In this document: positions 47,635-58,857 of the stretch, one piece after another
How positions within the stretch are numbered: the stretch's first letter is position 1
Layout of the letters: each line of letters begins with the position of its first letter
Source of the DNA: Nymphaea colorata
Taxonomy: Eukaryota; Streptophyta; Magnoliopsida; Nymphaeales; Nymphaeaceae
Length of the DNA stretch: 60,000 nt
Assembly (NCBI RefSeq): GCF_008831285.2
Contig: NC_045144.1
Coordinates: 20,601,716 to 20,661,715 of the forward strand
Direction: 5' to 3'
Translations under genes and position numbers: made by a program
Notes under the pieces: model-generated
Told to the model about the DNA's origin: nothing
Databases searched by the model: none
What the model saw: the letters and a program-made list of their open reading frames with translations, nothing else

Positions 47635-48529
47635 TTAGTGAGTATAATAGAGTTAACTAAGAAGAATGGAATCAATTTGGAAATGAAATTCAGTAGCTTT
47701 TGCAGTTACAACTTTTAACAAACTAGTTTTCATTTTCCTTCCTGCTCCTTTGAGAGAAAAATGAATATTTATACTTAGTGCCTATTTATAAGTTGTAACC
47801 AGCTTTTGGGCTGTCAATGGATTTTCTTTTTTCACTTCCTGACCTCAATAAATGCACCAAAGAGACTTAGTATAGCTAGTCGGGCTGGTGGTGTGTGAGC
47901 AACACATCACCAATTTGATTCCTCTGAGCTCTACTTTAATGTGCCATATGGAAGTGAAGCGCAGCACCAAGATGAAAGTACATTGGCTTCTTTCCAGGCT
48001 CCGATGCAGCTTTAGACTTTTGAGGAAGACGAAAAGTAGGGGCAAGGGGATGAGATCAGGCTTTCACCCCACGAGTGCAGTAACCTTCCACTCACAAAGA
48101 GATGCACCAAGATGGGGCTCGTAATTGCCGTCGAATTTTACAAAATGAAATTTTATGTGTTCATTGAGTTTTACGTGAAAACCACACGGCTTGTTAGTGT
48201 TAAAACATGTTCTTTAAAACTAGTTTGACAGTCGAAACCAGACAATATTTTTTTTTGTCGCAGTTTGAGTGTCACCTAAAATGCAAGCATAGCTGGTTAG
48301 CCTGAGTATAGTGTTGGTGTTGACAATGTGTCCACAATTATATTCTCATGTGCACTAACCTTCTAAATTGACGGGTATACTGTAAGACCATCCAAGTTTG
48401 ACAGGAGCCTTGGGGCTGGCATTGCCTCTCGTGGACCGCCAAACCAGATCAAGTAAGACGGACACTGGCTGCTTATTTGCATATTCATGGCTTACTACCA
48501 TCTTCTCATTCATATATGTTGGCGCCTCT
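47635..48529. other. Intergenic, no gene recognised
   Basis: Reading frames near 47845-48124 are open on both strands but match no family I know and have no splice context. Confidence 0.45.
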
Positions 48530-48935
48530 TAAAGGTGGGCTGAACGACGAGGCTCGACTCGTTAAAGGTCGGCTCGTGGATGAGTTTTAGTCGAGTCATT
48601 TGCTTAACGAGTCGAACTCGAGTTCAAGAGTAGACTCGTTCAAATGATCAAGTTGAGTTCGAGTTCACTGAACTCAAACTGCTAATGCTTGACTTGGTTC
48701 GAAAATGATGTGAAACAATTTTTTAAATATCCGATTCATTTTTTAATTAAACAACTGATATATTGACGTTCATTAATTATGTAAATTTTTACAAAAGCTT
48801 CTTCAAGTTTGCGATTTATGACAAAGTAATAGTCCATGTATTCAAACGAGTTTGTCGTGCCTTAATCGAGTCAAGCTCGAGCTCAACAAGTAACTGCCAA
48901 GTCGAGCTGGGCTGGTCTCGGCTAGTGTTCACCCC
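48530..48935. repeat. ctcgagctcga-rich dispersed repeat, second large copy
   Basis: Begins taaaggtgggctgaacgac and ends ctagtgttcacccctac, giving degenerate inverted ends. The interior gctcgactcg/gagtcgaactcgag motifs match 42071-42560. Confidence 0.6.
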
Positions 48936-49605
48936 TACTTAAAAAAAGTCTATAAATTTAAAGTACTAGCACCCCACCAGAAATTTCTCGCTCTGCTCTG
49001 GCACACCCAGATTCACAACTTTATGCTTCAGTCAATGGTGTCTCAGCCATGCTCAGTAACATGTCAGTGCCAGGCAAGTAGCAGAACAATACAATAATGA
49101 ACATGCACCCACTTTGTGTATCTGCTCTTATATTATATTATACGTTTCGAACAATTGGGTATCAGAGGTGAATCTTTTTACAGAATCATACAGATAATAA
49201 GGCAACAAGGAGAACAAAAATAAGACTAGAAATCAAATTCAAGGAACTAAAAGGTTATAAATGAAGAAAGATATCAAGATTTTGATCAGCTTCTATAGTG
49301 TGGAAATGGAAGTACCCGCAGCTATTGTCAATGGAGGTTTGGGCCATGGCAGTAAAAATAGAGCAGAGCTCTGCCTTTCACGTGCAATAGCACCATGAAA
49401 TGTAAATGACTCATCTCTTACGTGGTCACAACCAGTCACATGCAGCCCACTTCCCACATGCCAATTGGCCGGCAAGCGCGCCCCCTGGCATGGAAATGCC
49501 ACAATTTGATTGGTGCCTATCACATAGGAGATCTTGATCTAAAATATCATTGGATCGCGAAACCAGACCAAATATCCTGACATCACCATTCACACACACA
49601 CACAC

Positions 49606-49724
49606 CAGCGGCAGAGTCAGAAATTCTTGAAGGACACTCTAATTTGAATTTCAAACTTTAAGGGACACTCATATGAAATAAATTTGTTGGCGCCCACACC
49701 AGCTAGAATGTAGCTCTGCCACTG
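49606..49724. mobile_element. Short MITE, family CAGTGGCGGAGCC, 119 bp
   Basis: Termini CAGCGGCAGAGTCAGAAAT and GTAGCTCTGCCACTG. It keeps gcgcccacaccagct near the right end. It sits next to a (CA)n run, so a target duplication cannot be judged. Confidence 0.7.
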
Positions 49725-49918
49725 ACCTGCATCAATGCTAGTGTGTAAGGTACAACATGAAGTCATGATGATGTCATCGGCAATCACTTATGCTGGCTAC
49801 CGTAGATCTGGGACGATCAACGGCATGATGCTGAGTTGGGGAAGTATTGAAACCATAGCCAGACTCGGCATGGTGCATATAGTTGATATACATATACACA
49901 CACATGCATAGTTTTACG

Positions 49919-50560
49919 TAATGTTGTAAAACACGTATCGTGATGTGTATTGGTTGGGCCGACTTATACACTGTATCGTAGCATATCGAAACATAGTGCA
50001 ATGTATCACAGATTGATTTTTTAATTCACAATTTTAAAAAATAGAAAAGAAATAAAAAAATCGATAAAATCAGGAAAAACAAAGAAAGTTTCATAATCAA
50101 TGTGTTATAAAAAAACTCATCACATCATTCATAAGCCATAGTATATTAACAACACATTTAGAAATTAGATATAAGAAATTCATAATAAGCGCCTATCACA
50201 ACTTTAATGTTTAAACTTTAAAGTGTTTTAGATTACATTACAATTTCTCAACATAAAATATATCATGATTATCATCACTCAAGGTCTCATCGTCCCGTCA
50301 TGAGTAAACCTTCCTTTCCACCAGCAAGTTCTCTTCTAAATCAATGATTTATCACACAATTTTCGTAGAAAAACTAATAAAACTTCTTCCTCTCACAACT
50401 TTTAGACATGTTTAGAAAGACAAAGCAAGACGTTTTTTTTTGTAAAAAAATATATCGGCTGTATCGTACGATACGGCTTCAATATCGCACGCACGACCAA
50501 CACACCTACTGTACACAAGTGTACTGTGTATGGTAGGTGTATCGTATAGGTTTGTCACTG
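49919..50560. mobile_element. hAT-like element of 642 bp with perfect target duplication
   Basis: Flanked by gttttacg (49911-49918 and 50561-50568); the match extends to gttttacgta. Left end TAATGTTGTAAAACACG, right end GTATAGGTTTGTCACTG. Both ends carry cgtatcg/cgatacg motifs in inverted arrangement. No protein is encoded. Confidence 0.8.
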
Positions 50561-51582
50561 GTTTTACGTATATCTTAGTTGGAATTTCACAGCCCCAGTT
50601 AACAATTTTCACGCAGGCAATGGTATAAATGTGTCCTGCCAAATCGGGAGCTTTTTATATCAACGTTGTTTTTAGACTAAACAATTTGTTTTATTTGGGC
50701 CCATAAGATTTGATTTTACATTTTACAGAAATTGATTCTGGGATCACTAAAAAAACTTCTATATCAGTCACCGTTGAAAAGTTTATCTCTACCGTGTTTA
50801 TTAATTGAGTTGTATTTACGTGTACACACACACGAGAATTTTATTAAAGTCACTAAATGTTGCAGAATAAACAACATTTTATTCAATTTTTATGCAGATT
50901 AAAGGTATTACAAGCGATTTAGATGTTCTAGTTATATATATATTGTCTGCTTTCTTGTCTATAATCATCTCATTTTCCTTCTATTTTTAAAATGTTTACT
51001 TTTCAATGTTGAGATTGAGACAACCTACCTAATCAGGCTTGGCATCTTCTCCGTATAATCTTTAATTAGATTGATTTTCAACACTCTCCCTTGAACATTC
51101 TCTTCAATATTCTCCTCTTTATGTTGCTAATTAGAAATTACACACATCACATTGCATGAAATTTCTTTTAAGTGCTATGACAAATAAACATTTCATTTAC
51201 CAACCTGCCTTCGCCCCCCATTGCGCCAACCCCCTTGAAACCTAAAATACACATGAAATTTTATGCATTGCAACATTGCCTTTTATGCATTTTAAGTTTT
51301 GCAAGAAAAAGAAGAAGAAAAAAAGGACATCTGATGTTCTTTATTCCAGTTAAACGAGTCATAATGTACAACGTCATGCGCAACGGGTAAAGATCGCCCC
51401 CAATTTGATAGTTGATCTGAGAAAATGAATCCCCTTTCCAGGAATTCAGAAATGTGTGATCCTTATCTAAGATGATGCCCAAAAAAGTGGATCCTTATTG
51501 TGAAATTTTTCCTTTTTTTCAAACTATGAGAAAATTATCTCTTTATGCACTTCACTGCTTCCAAGTTTGGCTTCATCAGAAG

Positions 51583-51583
<1 letters not shown>

Positions 51584-51628
<45 letters not shown>
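51584..51628. repeat. (AT)n microsatellite
   Basis: About 22 perfect AT units. Confidence 0.95.
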
Positions 51629-51630
<2 letters not shown>

Positions 51631-53520
51631 AATTCCATGCACAACTAACATCCTCCATGGTACATCATATCCCTAAATTTTGATTGGTAGGTTGGACCAT
51701 GCATGTAGTGGATCGATGGCAGTTGGACTGGCTAGCAACTTCTCATAATTGTGTAACTTATCCTGAAAATTTAAAAACACAGCCAGTATTTGGTGATATA
51801 ACAAAAAAAAACGTCAAATTTCTTTCATTAAACAACTCAAATTGCAAAAGAAAAAATGATATTAAATGTTGGAATTCCATTCTCAAGAATGTACCATGAG
51901 AGTTGAATGTGTTTAAAAAAAGTATCATCTAATTGGCCACGCACACACAAACGTGCACTTTTCCCATGCATATAGCGAAAGAACAGAGAACTGAAGAAAT
52001 ATGTAGATCAAGTAAATATAAGTATTATAGAGATTAATTATCAGTCGTTTGATCATCAGGATTGAGGGTTCACAGTTGATTACCGAGCATGCAAGCAATG
52101 GGCTGCAACTAATTTTTCAGTAACGCATATCCTTCCCTATGTCAGTGAAGGTCCATCATTTACTGGCCCTATGCTTTTGTTGCGCTTGACATTACAAGAA
52201 GAACACGAGTGTTCTTAGTTTCAGAAAAAAAATCTTGTTTTGCACAAGTAGCGGCATCGATGTTTATTTTAATGACATTTTTTTTTCTTTGAAAAAAAAA
52301 AACTTGGTGAAAACCACGGGAGTCAAAATATTCTCGCCCGCCCGGTGCAGAAAACTCTGAAGATCATTCCCTCACTCATTCTACATGCACCATATGTTTG
52401 TTTCAATAAACTCCCAAGGTCATTTCCCTAGCTCCTTCTTGTTTACACCGAAGACAAAAAATGATAATTTATGTCACATGGGTACGGATGTTAGTGTGGG
52501 ATACAGCAAGTTAAAAAAAATGATTATATATATATATATATATAATCTATTGTTATATGAGTAATTTTATTTATCTATATTTTGAAACTTTTTTTTATCA
52601 AGATTAGTATAAAATTCAAAGTTTTATTAAATAAAATAGGGGAGGAGAGAGAGAAGATGGAAAGATAGGAGAAAGAAAAGAATAAAAAAAAAAGAGAAAA
52701 GAAGAATGAGTGTAGTCTGCAGCACCTGCTTTCGTTTGACCTAGTCGGGTGGTGCTGCACCCGCACCCGAGTCGACGTACCCATGTCGCTTAGATGATAA
52801 TTAGAGATTAATAAAAAAAAAAAACTGTGGATCAAATGAAAGAGGGTCTAACCTTAAATTCATGGATCTGAGAGCCTTGGTGCTCTCAGATTATTATAAA
52901 TTTGAGATCCGAGAACAACAAACGCAACGTTTGCGTAGTTTCTTCCTTCTTTCTTTGAAGGCAAGCAACAAAGAAACAAACGAAAGGGTGTGCAAGGATG
53001 TTAAATTGCATGTGATCGTCATTTTCCACAATGATGTCTGCATGCCGCTGCCACAATGAAATTTTCCATGGTTTAGGAATTAATACATGGTCAGGATCAA
53101 GAAGACTTTGTCTGTGCCCATCAAACACAATAAATTTCTTGCGGCCATGAAATTGTCCTTATCTTATACATACACCTGAACGCTTTTTCCACCAGGGAAC
53201 ACGAGTTTCTTAAGACCATCAAACACGTAAGGAAGAAAACATCTTGAAGAGAAAAATAAGGTGGAGCAGTTGGAAGCAATTGACAGGAAATGGGCTAATT
53301 ATTAATACAAAAATGGAGAACCATCCGGACTATCAATTTCCTCATTATTCAACGCAAGTGACTTAATTTCTCGGGGAAGTTCCGTTGGACTTCTAAACTT
53401 GCAGCGTGTAACGGATTAACATGCTGAAACTTCAAATCCAAGCTTTTCCCACAAATTCTAGCCTTGTACATGCAATCTTCAATCGAAGGGTTTAAAACTA
53501 GTATTTAATTCTTGGATGAG

Positions 53521-53522
<2 letters not shown>

Positions 53523-53561
<39 letters not shown>
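53523..53561. repeat. (TA)n microsatellite
   Basis: About 19 perfect TA units. Confidence 0.95.
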
Positions 53562-53565
<4 letters not shown>

Positions 53566-54669
53566 CTGAGTTAAGCTGGAAGTAGTGTTTAGATATGAGA
53601 CCGTGTTAAATAAGCTGATGGCTAAGGTAGTATATATCAACTAGAGGACGCCGAGTTAAGTCCAATTGAGTATTCATTTAACCTAGATAAGTTTGGATGT
53701 CATATCTTAAATACGTATTTGATTCAATTTTTTAATTTGATGTTAAATATTTTTCTTTTTTCTCAATATCTAACTTACAATTTAAGTCAGTTCAGTCGGA
53801 TTTCAAATTTAAATCCAATCCATTTACATACCTAGACTTCGGCATGGCGGTTTTCTCTCCATAGAAAACAGAACTACAGTACTAGGAATTCACTTCCAGC
53901 TTTTTAAAAAATGTTTGCAAAGACATTAGACAAACATAGATCACACAGAAATGCACACGTAGGACACTCTATGTCGCGCATATAAAAAGTGTCTTGGACT
54001 CTTAAACTAGATCTCTTAAGGTTCATGATCAGCAGTAGTTCCATATCAAATTATGCTTATAATATACTTAGATAAAAGTCTCCTTGGGTTATACAGTGTA
54101 GGGTTTTCATTGTTTTTGGACCCTACCGATACACAAGGCAGTTGTCTCAGAATGTGGTATGGGGAGGTTCAATTTCAATACCTACCTTCACCAAGTTGGT
54201 TCGATCGTTGAATCCCTCAAAAGCTCTTGCATTACAGGAACAATCCTCTAAAGGTTTAAAATTTGAAGTATTAGTGTCCTCACTTACTTGGAAATTTTAG
54301 GCTTTACTACTGATGCAGGAAGGCTGTGGCCCTCTATTTTCAGGTGCTTGTATGTTCTGACCGTCAACTAGAGGAGACAGAGAGGGATGGCTGCAGTTCT
54401 AAAGCAAGGGAAATGTTTCTTTTTTTGTGCAGAGGCTGGCTTGATCAGCCAGGAACTCTCAACCTAGGAAAAGGAGAGTGGGGCGTGAAGGCAAAAGTAC
54501 TTATGAACGTTTTGATTTTACATTCTATACAAGAACGCCTATGATTCATAACATGTGAACACCAAGGGGACTATGACAACACTAGTTCCCTGAACAAGAG
54601 AGAACACCATAAAAGCTGCAGATTGCAATCAGCTCCTCTTAAAACCAAAAGAAATACATTTCCAGGTTT

Positions 54670-55757
54670 CTATATAAGACTACCGATAATGCATGAACCT
54701 AGAGAGACCAAGTGAGCGATAGACAGGGAAGAGAGAGCCCCTTCCCTTCTCAGCTACTACTGCTTGTAAGTCTTAGCCCAGCTGTAGTAGATGCCTGCGG
54801 CAAACCCAAATGCAGAGAGATTCGCACCATAGGTCTTGACACCATATCCACCATGCCGTTCGATGGTTCTGTGGTCTTGTCTACCGCAATGGCTTTATCA
54901 AATGCTTCTTCTTCCATGGGAATTACTGCGTTCGTTGATTTCTTCGTCTCACTGTCATCTCTCTCGCTCTCGCTCTCGCCACTATATTCATCATCTGTGT
55001 CTTCCCTTTTCACCTTCCGGATTGCACGGAGGGGGATGCCCGGATTCACCTCTCCCGTCACCACCACCTTGCTTTTTTCCGGGTACAAATTCACATATTC
55101 AACTCTTGCAATATGAGTTTGCCTATTCAGTAAATTCGATGACAGATTTAGTTTTCTATATCAATCTGCTCGTCCATTTCAATGTAAAATCAGTTTAAGA
55201 GGCTGCCATAATGGATTACCCGCGCAATTTTCACATTGTGATGTCTGCCTTGGCAGCAGCCGACGTTAGCTTCAATCTCCGACTTCTGCGCCAAAGTAAG
55301 CAGAAGAACATTGCATGCAAGAACGGCAGCTACAGGAATAGTTGCAGAATCAAATGAAAATCTAGCTACCTACGCAGATCGATGACAAACAAGAAGAAAA
55401 GTGGAGGGGGGAGGACGTACCTGCACCATTTTTCAATAAGTTGATGCAGTACCAGAGAAGAGAGTCCGATTGGAAGGAAAAGAGAGAGACCGGGTTTAAA
55501 AAGTGTTTAGGAGAAGTTGACACTGTCCTTGATTACCTTTTTCTTCTTCTTCTTTACCTTTTTAAGCATATGCCTTCAGCACTGTCCTTGTTTCCCTCTT
55601 TGGACATGATCAACTTGTTCCTTTCCCTTCTTTCTTTTCTCTGTCGCGGAACCTTTTCCTTCTGGTCCAGGTCCACTAAAAGGGGATGATCCGGTCTCAC
55701 TTTGTCCGGAGTTTCCGAATGCGGCCACGAACTCGTCGGAAGTGCGGCAGTACCTAC
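54670..55757 (-). repeat. Left arm of large inverted duplication
   Basis: This arm is the reverse complement of 55827-57045, with homology through promoter, 5' leader, both introns, all exons and the 3' flank. Outer landmark: the block around 54690-54720 (gcatgaacctagagagacc) reappears inverted at about 57010-57030. Inner landmark: cttccgacgagttcgtgg on the minus strand near 55735 against cttccggcgagttcgtgg at about 55836. A short Ser/Gly-rich reading frame upstream of the HMA start (EFVAAFGNSGQSE) is shared by both arms; I do not recognise it. Confidence 0.9.
54750..55429 (-). pseudogene. HMA (heavy-metal-associated) domain gene copy, left arm, disabled
   Basis: Three-exon structure: exon 1 ATGGTGCAG (55429-55421) with an intact gtacgt donor, exon 2 from 55285 to 55220, and exon 3 from about 55100 to the end. 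It encodes the HMA fold (IEANVGCCQG, then NLYPEKSKVVVTGEVNPG), as in plant HIPP/HPP metal-binding proteins. Lesions seen against the right-arm copy: the second metal-binding cysteine of CxxC is Arg (CQGR); exon 2 has lost 13 bases near its 3' end; the exon 3 acceptor reads gcaag instead of gcag|g, so the AG is displaced by one base; and a 7-base deletion near 54835-54845 shifts the frame. Past that shift, the other frame gives a hydrophobic tail (AFGFAAGIYYSWAKTY) ending in two stops. That tail probably was the original C-terminus. It faces its twin at 56252-56961. A pseudogene is most likely, although the locus may still be transcribed. Confidence 0.72.
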
Positions 55758-55826
55758 CACCCAATAGTGAAGTTAGACTTCTAACTTTTCTTTTGGGTAG
55801 CATTACAAAGTGAAGTTAGACTTCTA
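55758..55826. repeat. Spacer of the inverted duplication with an 18-bp direct repeat
   Basis: Non-homologous centre of about 70 bp between the two arms. It contains gtgaagttagacttctaa twice in direct orientation, at 55767-55784 and 55810-55827. The repeat itself is a near-palindrome. It may be a trace of the event that created the duplication. Confidence 0.7.
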
Positions 55827-57045
55827 ATGCCACACTTCCGGCGAGTTCGTGGCTGCATTTGGAAACTCCGAACAAAGTGAGACCGCATCGTCCCCTTTTA
55901 GTGGACCAGAAGCAAGGTCCTGCGAGAGAGAAAAGAAAGAAGGAAAAGGAACAAGTTCATCATGTTCAAAGAGGGAAACAAGGATAGTGCAGATAGCATT
56001 TACTTAAAAAGGTAAAGAAAAGAAGAAGAAGAAGAAGATGATGAGGAGGAGGAGTCTACTTCTCCTCAACACTTTTTTTAAAAATGATATACACTGTCCT
56101 AAAGTCACCTCAACACTTTTTTTTTTTTTTATAAGCCGCTTGTTATAAGAAAGGGGTTCTTGATCTGCAGTTCACAGCAGGCGAAACCCAGTCTCTCTCC
56201 TTTCCTTCCAATCGGACTCTCTTCTCTGGTACTGCGTCAACTTATTGAAAAATGGTGCAGTTACGTCTTCCGCCCTCTTCCTTTCTTCTTATTTGTCATC
56301 GATCCGTGTAGCTAGCTAGATTTTCATTTGATTTTGCAACTAGTCCTGTAGCTGCCGTTCTTGTATACAATGTTCTTCTGCTAACTTTGGTGCAGAAGTG
56401 GGAGATTGAAGCTAACATCGGTTGCTGCCAAGGCTGCCATCACAATGTGAAAATTATCTTGATGCGTTTAAAAGGTAATACATTATGGCAGCCTCTTACA
56501 CAGATTTTGCAATGAAGATTGATATACAAAACTAAATCTCATCGAATTTACTGAATAGACAAACTCGTATTGCAGGAGTTGAATCTGTGAATTTGTACTC
56601 GGAAGAAAGCAAGGTGGTGGTGACGGGAGACGTAAATCTGGGCATCCTCCTCGGTGCAGTCCGGAAGGTGAAAAAGGAAGCCCAACTGCTGACATTAGTG
56701 GACTCGTCTGCGAAGAACATGGTGGGCAGAGATGATGAATATAGTGGCGAGATCGAGAGAGATAACAGTGAGACGAAGAAATCAGCCAAAGCAGTAATTC
56801 CCATTGAAGAAGCATTTGATAAAGCCATTACACAGAACCATCGAACGGCAGGGTGGATATCGCATCTGAGACGAAGACCTATGGAGCGTATCTCTCTGCA
56901 TTTGGGTTTGCCGCAGGCATCTACTACAGCTGGGCTAAGACATACAAAAAGTAGTAGCTGAGAAGGGAGGGGTCTCTCTCTTCCCTATCTATCGCTCACT
57001 TGGTCTCTCTAGGTTCATGCATTATCGGTAATCGGATATAGAATG
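55827..57045 (+). repeat. Right arm of large inverted duplication
   Basis: Inverted copy of 54670-55757. It is about 130 bp longer than the left arm, through several indels, including GAA/GAG-rich sequence and poly-T near 56020-56130. It carries the plus-strand HMA copy. By eye the arms agree at roughly nine bases in ten over the exons; I did not compute an alignment. Confidence 0.9.
56252..56961 (+). pseudogene. HMA domain gene copy, right arm, disabled
   Basis: Mirror copy of the left-arm gene: ATG at 56252, exon 2 56396-56474, exon 3 56576-56961. Exon 2 keeps the metal-binding loop GCCQGCHHNV with both cysteines of CxxC. Exon 3 continues with VESVNLYSEESKVVVTGD and AVRKVKKEAQLLTL, completing the alpha-beta HMA domain. 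Lesions seen against the left-arm copy: the intron 1 donor after ATGGTGCAG is tt instead of gt (56261-56262), which should block normal splicing of the short first exon; and a 13-base deletion near 56828 shifts the frame so that the hydrophobic tail AFGFAAGIYYSWAKTY is now out of frame. The downstream ORF stays open to TGA at 56959-56961, but with an altered C-terminal half. A shorter HMA peptide from another start is possible. The product would have been a small metal-binding protein of about 160 residues. Metal and partner are unknown. Confidence 0.68.
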
Positions 57046-58857
57046 ACATGATAAGAATTCAACAATGTTTCTGCAGAGCAGAGTGTGTTCTTTTCTTTGC
57101 CGTGATCGAATTACATATCATGTTTTGTCTCTTCAATCTCGTTGGCAGTTTCTAGCACATGCAAATGCAAGGCCTGTGTTTAGGATTATGACAAAAAGCG
57201 GGTCTATGAATTAATATTTTCGAAAACTTGTGACCATTTGCACGGTTACTGAAAACAACTTCTTTAATTTATATCTTAATGCCAATCAATAACTGAATAA
57301 AGGATGAAATTCCACCCTCATTACTCGCTCGAAGGATCGAGCCGTGGTTCATCCCTACCACCCACAACAATGCTTGAAGGCCCCTTATCCTCCCTCCTTC
57401 GAGGTCCTAAGTTACCCTTTGTTTTTTCTTAACAACTATTGGTTGACGTCAGAGGGATGCTTCTTAGCAACAAGTGCAACATGGTTCTCTTTTATTTTGA
57501 ATGAGGAGCCCACTTAATTTCTGCACGCATTCATCAGCTAACTTAAGATAAAGGAAACCCTAAAATGCAATATAGCACATTTACGTTAAGCCTGTTGCAT
57601 TTCTTCTAACTCATTTAGCTTGTAGGATTGCTTCTTACAACTGTTTTTTCATTATAGTTAACATTCATTACCCAGTTAAACTGAGTCGAGCTCGAGTTGA
57701 GTTTAATCAAGTCAAGCTCAAGTTGAGTTTTTATAAGTGTGTTTCTGCTGGATCAACTCATTGTGCAGCTCTACTGATCCATTAATGCCAAACACTATCG
57801 ATGAGTAGGTCAAGAGAAACAAGGTTCTGCAAAAGGTCCCTGACATGACTACAAAGGAAACAACCCACCTCTATGAAGGCAAGACTGTGATTAAGAAGTT
57901 TGTGGTGATTCCAATGAAAGTGAGAGGCAAGGATAACCAAGAGAAAGGCGACTGGAAGGTGAGTAAAGATGGAGGTGAGGAGAAGTTGCAGATTGAGAAA
58001 GGTGTGAAAGAAGAAGAGAAAGAACGCGAGATGCCAATCAATGAACTGAACAAAAGGGTTGATCATTTCATTAACTAAGCTAACGCAGAATATTTATAAT
58101 GTATGGAAGCAGTGAAACTATACATGGAAAAATAAAAGTACTAAGCTTTGTTAGGAACGAGCAGGAAAAAAGAAAAAACTATGCAAGCAAAATCTAAGAT
58201 GCAAGAAATTTAAGAAAAAGAAAAACATGCAAAACCCAAGAAAAAAAGAAGTTAAAGAAAAAAAATGAACATGCAAAACTTAGATAGCAATAAATTAAAG
58301 AAAAAGGAAAAAAAGCAATAAGCCTGGCCCAATAAGATTCCATCAAATCTGATGGAGTTTTGGCCAAGAATGCCTTATGATATCAAGAAGCATGTGATTG
58401 CTATATAGAGCATGTCTAGGATGTCCTTATTTGCCTCTTAGTTACTCACACTTAAGAAGATATTGGATGCCTTGAAATCTCTCTCTCATGGGATATTATA
58501 GTTACAAACAAGGGGAGGAGACTGTTCAATTTTCGATACAGGACTAAACTTTTAGCCTTTTGAAAAGTCTTGATGTACATAAGGGTGACCCAAAAACACA
58601 AGACAACGTACTGAGCACATTCTTCGCAATTTTAAAAAATTTAAGAGATCCTTGCCAACACAATTGATTCCTATCGTCGAAACCATGAGTTATAGAGAGA
58701 TCTTGCAGTTCACTTGAGCTTAAATATTGCTCTTTAACCTCTTTCTCTAATTCCCCATTCTTGTACTTGGTGATGATATTGTACTTGGTGATGATATTGG
58801 GAGTGTTGATTTGAGTTGAAGGAAGGAGTTCATAACGCTAATGTGAATGAGACTTAA
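57046..58857. other. Right flank of the palindrome, mostly non-coding
   Basis: Contains the doubtful Lys/Glu-rich ORF at 57845-58078 and a short gagctcgagttgag repeat trace near 57685. 58120-58320 is A-rich with repeated gaaaaagaaaa and atgcaa motifs. Nothing else was recognised. Confidence 0.5.
57845..58078 (+). CDS. Short Lys/Glu-rich ORF of unknown function
   Basis: ORF of 77 residues, very rich in Lys and Glu, ending in PINELNKRVDHFIN. The ELNxRVxxFI ending resembles the C-termini of plant DUF4408/DUF761 (cotton-fibre-type) proteins, but this is a short match from memory. An in-frame ATG lies 60 bases upstream (57785), with a TAG between (57806-57808), so the ORF may be the 3' end of a decayed gene. 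No intron structure or upstream domain was seen. It lies about 800 bp beyond the HMA inverted duplication. Function is not known and the gene itself is doubtful. Confidence 0.3.
   Translation: MTTKETTHLYEGKTVIKKFVVIPMKVRGKDNQEKGDWKVSKDGGEEKLQIEKGVKEEEKEREMPINELNKRVDHFIN

Larger units (their letters stand above)
50569..54669. other. Gene-free region
   Basis: AT-rich sequence with two long (AT)n tracts and no recognisable gene. A short ORF at 54326-54544 just outside the palindrome is unrecognised. Confidence 0.5.

Noticed and set aside
47845-48124. Overlapping ORFs open on both strands
   Set aside because: No family match in any frame and no splice signals that extend either ORF.
55554-55803. 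Ser/Gly/Lys-rich ORFs upstream of the left HMA copy
   Set aside because: The reading frame is partly shared by the right arm, but that is expected from the duplication; there is no start, splice or domain evidence. Mentioned only as part of the arm.
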